In this document: piece by piece, positions 7,575-11,103 of the stretch
Layout: each line of letters opens with the position of its first letter
Numbering within the stretch: the first letter of the stretch is position 1
Assembly: GCA_023437255.1 (NCBI GenBank)
Contig: JAEZGR010000026.1
Span: 1 to 11,103, forward strand
Source of the DNA: Pseudomonadota bacterium
GTDB lineage: Bacteria > Pseudomonadota > Gammaproteobacteria > Burkholderiales > Burkholderiaceae_B
Direction of reading: 5' to 3'
Length of the DNA: 11,103 nucleotides
The notes under the pieces: model-generated
Told to the model about the DNA's origin: nothing
The model's input: the letters and a program-made list of their open reading frames with translations, nothing else
The model's database searches: none
Position numbers and translations under genes: made by a program

Positions 7575-8345
7575 CTACATGGCCAGATCCGGCGCCGCCC
7601 TCAACACCAGCCACACCACCAGCAAAGGTCCGCCATTGAAGATGGCGTGCAGCACGATGGCCGCGCCGATGCCATGGCGCACCCGCTGCCAGCCTAACAC
7701 CATGCCGGTCACCCACTGAGGCAGGACCAGCAGGGGCAGCAGCCAGAGCGGCGTCTGGGCGAGGTTGAAGTTGTACAAGTGCACTGCCGAGAAGGCGAGT
7801 GATGACAGGTGGAAGGCCCACGGAAATGCGGCAACGTAACGCCGTCTGGCGGACCACGCCATGGGCCGTACCGCCACCGGCTGGCGCCACCCGTAGGGTG
7901 CCCAGCAAAGCAGCAGAAACGCCGCCACCAGCAGACCTCCGGTCAGGCCGGGGCCGCTCAACATGGCCGCCACGGCAGGCGGCAGCAACCACCACAGGTT
8001 CTTGATCCGACGCAGGCCGTAACGGAACACCAGCTCCTCAACGAGTGGCGCCCAGAGCAAGGCGGTGAGCCACGGGATGTTGTTCAAATCGAGGCGGTGC
8101 GTGGCACCGCCCAGGCCCGCCGCCATGACGGCAATCGGACCCAGGAACACCATGTTGACGACCCACATGAGAAGGGCCCATCTCAATAGCCGACCGAAGG
8201 AGACCGACGGAAACCAGTCCTGCCAGAAACCATCAGCGGCGCGCCTGCCCATCGGGCGGGGAGTCAGGCGGGGGCTTTTCACAAATGCCAGAAACTGGCG
8301 CACCTCCTGGCGGAACCTGGGCCGATCAGGCACGGTTGCCCTCAT
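7575..8345 (-). CDS. CPBP-family intramembrane metalloprotease (Abi family)
   Basis: This 256-residue polytopic membrane protein carries all three CPBP/Abi motifs: EELVFR (E103, E104, R108), FSAVH (F185, H189) and HAIFN (H233, N237). These are the predicted metal-binding and catalytic residues of the family that includes the eukaryotic prenyl-protein protease Rce1 and bacteriocin-immunity proteins. Roughly 6-7 membrane segments follow a 50-residue, positively charged N-terminal region that should be cytosolic. The start overlaps the end of pth by 20 bases (8326-8345), so translation is probably coupled; the start has no good ribosome site of its own. Its substrate and role are unknown, and nothing nearby suggests a bacteriocin cluster. 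A later start at M32 is possible. Confidence 0.88.
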   Translation of the reverse strand: MRATVPDRPRFRQEVRQFLAFVKSPRLTPRPMGRRAADGFWQDWFPSVSFGRLLRWALLMWVVNMVFLGPIAVMAAGLGGATHRLDLNNIPWLTALLWAPLVEELVFRYGLRRIKNLWWLLPPAVAAMLSGPGLTGGLLVAAFLLLCWAPYGWRQPVAVRPMAWSARRRYVAAFPWAFHLSSLAFSAVHLYNFNLAQTPLWLLPLLVLPQWVTGMVLGWQRVRHGIGAAIVLHAIFNGGPLLVVWLVLRAAPDLAM

Positions 8346-8928
8346 GCAGCCGGCTCATGGCCTGCTGGAACTCTCCATCGAGCAGCAAGGGCACGATACG
8401 GCGGGCGCGCATGATGCTGTCTTCAATACCCGTCAGCTCTTCACGCCGCGGAGGATTCAGTACAAAGGCCGCCACCTGCTGAGCCAGACCGAAAGTGCGC
8501 GGATGCCCGATACCGAGGCGCAAGCGCCAGAACGCGGGGCTCGAGAAAGCCGACTGAATGTCGCGCAGCCCGTTGTGCCCCGCATGGCCGCCACCCTGCT
8601 TGAGTTTGACCTGACCGGGCAGAAGATCGAGTTCGTCGTGCAGCACCAGTACCTGTTCCGGCTGGAGCTTGTAGAAACGCATCAGGGCACCGGCCGACTG
8701 GCCGGAACGGTTCATGAATGTGATGGGCTTCGCGACGATGACCGCCTCGCCACGATGACGGCCCTTGGCCACCCAGGCGAAGAAGTTCTTCTCGAGCGTG
8801 AAGGAGGCGCCGAGGTCATCGGCAATGTGATCGGCCAGCCAGAAACCGGCGTTATGACGCGTGGCTTCGTATTCGGGGCCAGGATTGCCCAGGCCGATGA
8901 TGAGTCGGATGGGGGCTGCTGTAGTCAT
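8326..8928 (-). CDS. pth: Peptidyl-tRNA hydrolase
   Basis: This is a 200-residue Pth enzyme that cleaves the ester bond of peptidyl-tRNA released from stalled or aborted ribosomes, recycling tRNA in the cytosol. All key residues of the family are visible: N15 in [18 protein letters not shown], catalytic H25, N73 in MNRSG, D98 in VLHDELDL, and H118/N119 in [10 protein letters not shown]. The length is close to the E. coli enzyme (194). I prefer ATG 8928, giving [17 protein letters not shown], over a GTG at 8949, because an AAGGAT site lies directly upstream of the ATG and the GTG would add seven atypical residues. A terminator separates it from rplY, so it may have its own promoter; I could not identify one. 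It overlaps the CPBP gene downstream. Confidence 0.96.
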   Translation of the reverse strand: MTTAAPIRLIIGLGNPGPEYEATRHNAGFWLADHIADDLGASFTLEKNFFAWVAKGRHRGEAVIVAKPITFMNRSGQSAGALMRFYKLQPEQVLVLHDELDLLPGQVKLKQGGGHAGHNGLRDIQSAFSSPAFWRLRLGIGHPRTFGLAQQVAAFVLNPPRREELTGIEDSIMRARRIVPLLLDGEFQQAMSRLHEGNRA

Positions 8929-8991
8929 GAATCCTTTTACGAGAAGCACGCGCCAGAATAGTGGAGCCCGAGCGCGATGCAGCCTTCATGT

Positions 8992-9020
8992 AAAAGGCCC
9001 CGCCCCAGAGGGCGAGGCCT
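8992..9020 (-). terminator. Intrinsic terminator of rplY
   Basis: On the minus strand AGGCC-T-CGCCC, a 4-base loop and GGGCG-G-GGCCT form two five-pair helices around a single mismatch, and the 3' arm runs into TTTTA. It begins 30 bases after the rplY stop and lies before pth. Confidence 0.75.
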
Positions 9021-9049
9021 GTACAGCTGAGCCAGAAAGGCAGGCCGGC

Positions 9050-9658
9050 TTATTCGGCCGATTCTTCGCCTGCGGCTTCGCTGGTGTCAGCACCGCCGCC
9101 CTTGACCTGGGCGTTGGCCACAACAGGGTTGACGTCGCCATGCTGGGCGAGCGCAACGCCTTCGGGCAGCTTGACGTCGGAGACGTGCAGCACGGCGCCA
9201 CCGACCATTTCAGCGAGGTCGACTTCAATGGCCTGGGGCAGATCGGCCGGCAGGCAGGTGATTTCGATTTCGGTGATGGGGTGAGTGATCACGGCAGCCG
9301 ACAGCTTCACGGCAGGCGAGATGTCGCCGTTGATGAAGTGCAGGGGCACCTTGGTGGTGATGCGCTCGGACTTGCTCACGCGCTGGAAATCGACGTGCAG
9401 AACCTGCTGCTTGTAGGGGTGCCATTGCACCGCACGCAGCAGCACCGAACCGGCCGGCTTGCCGTCGACGATGAGGTCGAGAATCGAGGAGTGATACTCT
9501 TCCTTGCGAACGGCGTGGTAGGTTTCGTTGTGTTCGAGTTCGAGGTTTTGCGGTTCGGCATTGCCGCCATAAACGATGGCGGGAACACGACCTTCGCGGC
9601 GCAGGCGGCGGCTCGCACTCGTACCCATTTTGCTGCGCGAAGTGGCGTTGAATTTCAT
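9050..9658 (-). CDS. rplY: Large-subunit ribosomal protein bL25, CTC (general stress) form
   Basis: This is a 202-residue bL25 of the long CTC/TL5 type, which binds 5S rRNA in the 50S subunit. The N-terminal 5S-binding domain covers about residues 1-92 (MKFNATSRSKMGTSASRRLR, then REGRVPAIVYGG and VDGKPAGSVLLRAVQWHP). A second beta-rich domain covers about 93-180 (VPLHFINGD, then ITCLPADLPQAIEVDL). A variable acidic tail (EAAGEESAE) ends the protein. E. coli has only the first domain. CCGGAG with its GGAG at 9667-9670 lies 8 bases before the ATG. A terminator-like hairpin with six T's sits just upstream of that ribosome site, so expression may depend on read-through. The gene follows prs, the usual order in betaproteobacteria. 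Confidence 0.96.
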   Translation of the reverse strand: MKFNATSRSKMGTSASRRLRREGRVPAIVYGGNAEPQNLELEHNETYHAVRKEEYHSSILDLIVDGKPAGSVLLRAVQWHPYKQQVLHVDFQRVSKSERITTKVPLHFINGDISPAVKLSAAVITHPITEIEITCLPADLPQAIEVDLAEMVGGAVLHVSDVKLPEGVALAQHGDVNPVVANAQVKGGGADTSEAAGEESAE

Positions 9659-9678
9659 GGAACATGCTCCGGAGTTTT

Positions 9679-9698
9679 AAAAAAGGGCCTGTTGGCCC
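9679..9698 (-). terminator. Terminator-like hairpin between prs and rplY, possible attenuator
   Basis: On the minus strand GGGCC, loop AACA and GGCCC are followed directly by TTTTTT (9684-9679), a compact intrinsic terminator. It ends only 8 bases before the GGAG of rplY, which leaves no room for a separate rplY promoter after it. It may end most prs transcripts or act as an attenuator in the rplY leader. Confidence 0.68.
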
Positions 9699-9706
9699 GG
9701 GTTGAA

Positions 9707-9728
9707 TAGCAGCCCACAGGGGCTGCTA
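9707..9728 (-). other. Hairpin downstream of prs
   Basis: TAGCAGCCC (9707-9715) and GGGCTGCTA (9720-9728) form a perfect 9-bp stem with a 4-base loop, 42 bases after the prs stop. It has no T-tail. In the minus-strand transcript it comes just before the terminator-like hairpin at 9679-9698, so the two form a tandem structure. It may protect the prs message or be part of a folded rplY leader. Confidence 0.65.
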
Positions 9729-9770
9729 CCTGCCCGGCGCCGCGACCAGCGCCAGACAGGGTGCTGCAAA

Positions 9771-10721
9771 TCAGTCTGCGAACAGCGAGCTGACCGATTC
9801 GGCATTGGAAATGCGCAGAATGGTCTCGCCCAGCAGCGGTGCACACGAAAGCTGGCGAATGCGCGAGCAGTTGCGTGCTTCTTCGGAAAGCGGAATGGTG
9901 TCGGTCACGACCAGCTCGTCGAGAGCCGACTCGGCGATGCGCTGCACGGCGCCACCCGACAACACGGGGTGAGTACAGTATGCGTACACGCTGCCGGCGC
10001 CACGCTCCTTGAGCGCTGCGGCGGCCTTGCAGAGCGTGCCTGCGGTATCGACCATGTCGTCCATGATGATGCAGTTGCGGCCGTCGACTTCGCCAATGAT
10101 GTTCATGACTTCGGACACATTGGCGCGCGGGCGGCGCTTGTCGATAATGGCCAGGTCGGCTTCGAGCTGCTTGGCCAGCGCCCGGGCACGCACCACACCG
10201 CCAATATCGGGCGACACCACGCCCAGGTCTTGATAATTGCGGCGCCAGATATCGCCCAGCAGAATCGGGCCGGCGTAGATGTTGTCGACCGGAATATCGA
10301 AGAAACCCTGGATCTGGTCAGCGTGCAGGTCCATGGTCATGACGCGCGGGACGCCCACCACCTGCAGCATGTTGGCCACCACCTTGGCAGAAATGGCCAC
10401 ACGCGCGGAACGCGGGCGGCGATCTTGCCGGGCATAGCCGAAATAAGGAATGGCGGCGGTGATTCGGCCCGCCGAAGCCCGACGCAGCGCATCGACCATC
10501 ACCATGATTTCCATGAGGTTGTCATTGGTGGGAGCGCAGGTGGGTTGCAGCACGAAAACGTCTTTTCCGCGCACGTTCTCGTTGATCTCCACCATGACCT
10601 CACCGTCGGAGAACCGACCGACAGTCATCTTGCCCAGAGACATGTCGAGGTGATTGGCGACATCGACGGCCAGCCGGGTGTTGGCTGTGCCGGTAAAGAT
10701 CATGAACTTGTCTTGTGCCAT
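9771..10721 (-). CDS. prs: Ribose-phosphate pyrophosphokinase (PRPP synthase)
   Basis: This 316-residue cytosolic enzyme makes PRPP from ribose 5-phosphate and ATP for purine, pyrimidine, histidine, tryptophan and NAD synthesis. Family motifs are in place: [10 protein letters not shown] (37-46), the ATP-binding YARQDR (96-101), the catalytic H133 in [12 protein letters not shown] (131-142), the flexible-loop DKRRP (194-198) and the PRPP loop DDMVDTAGT (221-229). The length matches class I enzymes. The open frame extends 19 codons further, but [14 protein letters not shown] is the family-like start. There is no clear ribosome site. The gene follows tRNA-Gln after 108 bases that hold a large hairpin. 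It is essential or nearly so in most bacteria. Confidence 0.97.
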   Translation of the reverse strand: MAQDKFMIFTGTANTRLAVDVANHLDMSLGKMTVGRFSDGEVMVEINENVRGKDVFVLQPTCAPTNDNLMEIMVMVDALRRASAGRITAAIPYFGYARQDRRPRSARVAISAKVVANMLQVVGVPRVMTMDLHADQIQGFFDIPVDNIYAGPILLGDIWRRNYQDLGVVSPDIGGVVRARALAKQLEADLAIIDKRRPRANVSEVMNIIGEVDGRNCIIMDDMVDTAGTLCKAAAALKERGAGSVYAYCTHPVLSGGAVQRIAESALDELVVTDTIPLSEEARNCSRIRQLSCAPLLGETILRISNAESVSSLFAD

Positions 10722-10743
10722 GATGGAAGCTGCGTTTTGCGTT

Positions 10744-10814
10744 GGCTGAAACGACAAAGCTGTTGACCAGCTCCCCATCGGGGCCGACTCAACAGCTTGT
10801 GCGTTTCAACAGCC
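10744..10814 (-). promoter_or_regulatory. Long rod-like hairpin between tRNA-Gln and prs
   Basis: The segments 10748-10766 and 10789-10807 are inverted repeats matching at 16 of 19 positions, with a central 10-bp perfect run (AAGCTGTTGA / TCAACAGCTT) and a 3-base internal mismatch. The loop itself contains CCCC (10773-10776) and GGGG (10780-10783), and the outer end can add GGCTG / CAGCC (10744-10748, 10810-10814) around a 3-base bulge. In the transcript it lies between the tRNA 3' end and the prs start. It may be an RNase processing site or a leader element. It could also be a small palindromic repeat. No known family is recognised. Confidence 0.7.
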
Positions 10815-10829
10815 CTGAGGCTGAAAAAA

Positions 10830-10906
10830 TGGCTGGGGAAGAAGGATTCGAACCTTCGCATGCCGGAATCAAAATCCTGTGCCTTAACCAACTTGGCTAT
10901 TCCCCA
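10830..10906 (-). tRNA. tRNA-Gln (anticodon UUG)
   Basis: A complete 77-base cloverleaf with encoded CCA is visible. The acceptor stem is TGGGGAA/TTCCCCA with discriminator G; the D arm is GCC/GGC; the anticodon loop is TTTTGAT with TTG at 10870-10872, reading CAA and CAG; the T arm is GAAGG-TTCGAAT-CCTTC. The U1-A72 pair and G73 are the usual tRNA-Gln identity features. The anticodon stem CAGGA/TCCGG has one A28-G42 mismatch. Six T's follow CCA directly. It precedes prs, a familiar betaproteobacterial order. Confidence 0.97.
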
Positions 10907-10916
10907 AGATTCTTGG

Positions 10917-11102
10917 CTACCAGTGCCGTAGCGGATGGTCGGACAACCCGGGGCAAACCCACGTGTTTTCAACAACCGCTGTTGTGCTTCGGTGACTTGC
11001 CGTGGTTCCAGAACCTGGCTCCACATGCCCTACACTTCGGCCTTCCAGCTTTTTACTGGAATTTTCTTGCCGCGCCCGGCTGGCCTGATGTTGCGTATTG
11101 AA
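10917..11102 (-). other. Unassigned stretch, possible frameshifted end of ispE
   Basis: One minus-strand frame stays open from the window edge to a TAG 10 bases before tRNA-Gln and ends TWVCPGLSDHPLRHW. That resembles the HPL-type C-terminus of betaproteobacterial IspE, and ispE normally lies in this position. The preceding part of that frame does not look like IspE, and its codon use is less GC-rich than in neighbouring genes. Another frame gives a helix-like QVTEAQQRLLK that would join this tail if one base were missing in the A-run at 10966-10969. No GSGAC motif is visible in any frame. It may be a degraded gene end, an error, or simply non-coding. Confidence 0.2.
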
Positions 11103-11103
11103 C

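Noticed and set aside
6085..7995. 636-codon minus-strand open frame opposite the amidase
   Set aside because: It is a mirror of the amidase frame with a composition skewed to R, G, A and Q and no recognisable domain; the amidase triad on the plus strand is intact.
11045..11076. Plus-strand hairpin TTCCAG/CTGGAA followed by TTTTCTT
   Set aside because: The six-pair stem is weak and no plus-strand gene ends here, so a terminator call is not supported.
10742..11101. Plus-strand open frame of 119 codons across tRNA-Gln
   Set aside because: It reads the antisense of the tRNA (the GEEGFEPSHAGIK-type peptide often mis-annotated next to tRNAs) and of the hairpin; it has no ribosome site or family resemblance.
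1..11103. CRISPR array, insertion sequence, integrase, phage or toxin-antitoxin genes
   Set aside because: No regularly spaced direct repeats, transposase or recombinase motifs, or small paired genes were seen on either strand.

Overview
The window looks like a chromosomal segment of a GC-rich betaproteobacterium, most likely Alcaligenaceae (the Bordetella/Achromobacter/Pusillimonas group). The basis is the conserved minus-strand block tRNA-Gln / prs / rplY (two-domain CTC type) / pth with ychF nearby, plus family-typical protein sequences. The species cannot be named from this window alone.

Layout. (1) 34-1125, minus: ychF, a conserved OBG-family ATPase. (2) 1264-7479, plus: an accessory catabolic cassette made of a LysR-type regulator, a tripartite TRAP transporter (dctP, dctQ, dctM), a DUF2848 protein and an amidase-signature hydrolase. 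An AT-rich regulatory region (2161-2342) between lysR and dctP carries concentric inverted repeats, including a textbook T-N11-A LysR box. (3) 7575-10906, minus: a CPBP intramembrane protease overlapping pth, then rplY, prs and tRNA-Gln(UUG). The last 190 bases before the tRNA may hold the tail of ispE, but in a broken reading frame, so that call is weak.

How the genes work together. The LysR protein probably senses a small molecule and activates the TRAP operon from the palindromic site. DctP captures a carboxylate in the periplasm, and DctQM imports it with the ion gradient. The amidase would hydrolyse an amide bond in it or in a derivative. The DUF2848 protein has features recalling the fumarylacetoacetate hydrolase (FAH) fold, including a possible ExE...D metal site, and may process the product. 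The substrate is unknown. The cassette sits between genes that are usually close together (pth and ychF) and runs against them, so it reads as an insertion of accessory metabolism into a housekeeping block.

Non-coding structure is rich: a 10-bp hairpin between dctP and dctQ, minus-strand intrinsic terminators after the CPBP gene and after rplY, a terminator-like hairpin with six T's directly before the rplY ribosome-binding site (a possible attenuator), and a long rod-like hairpin between tRNA-Gln and prs.
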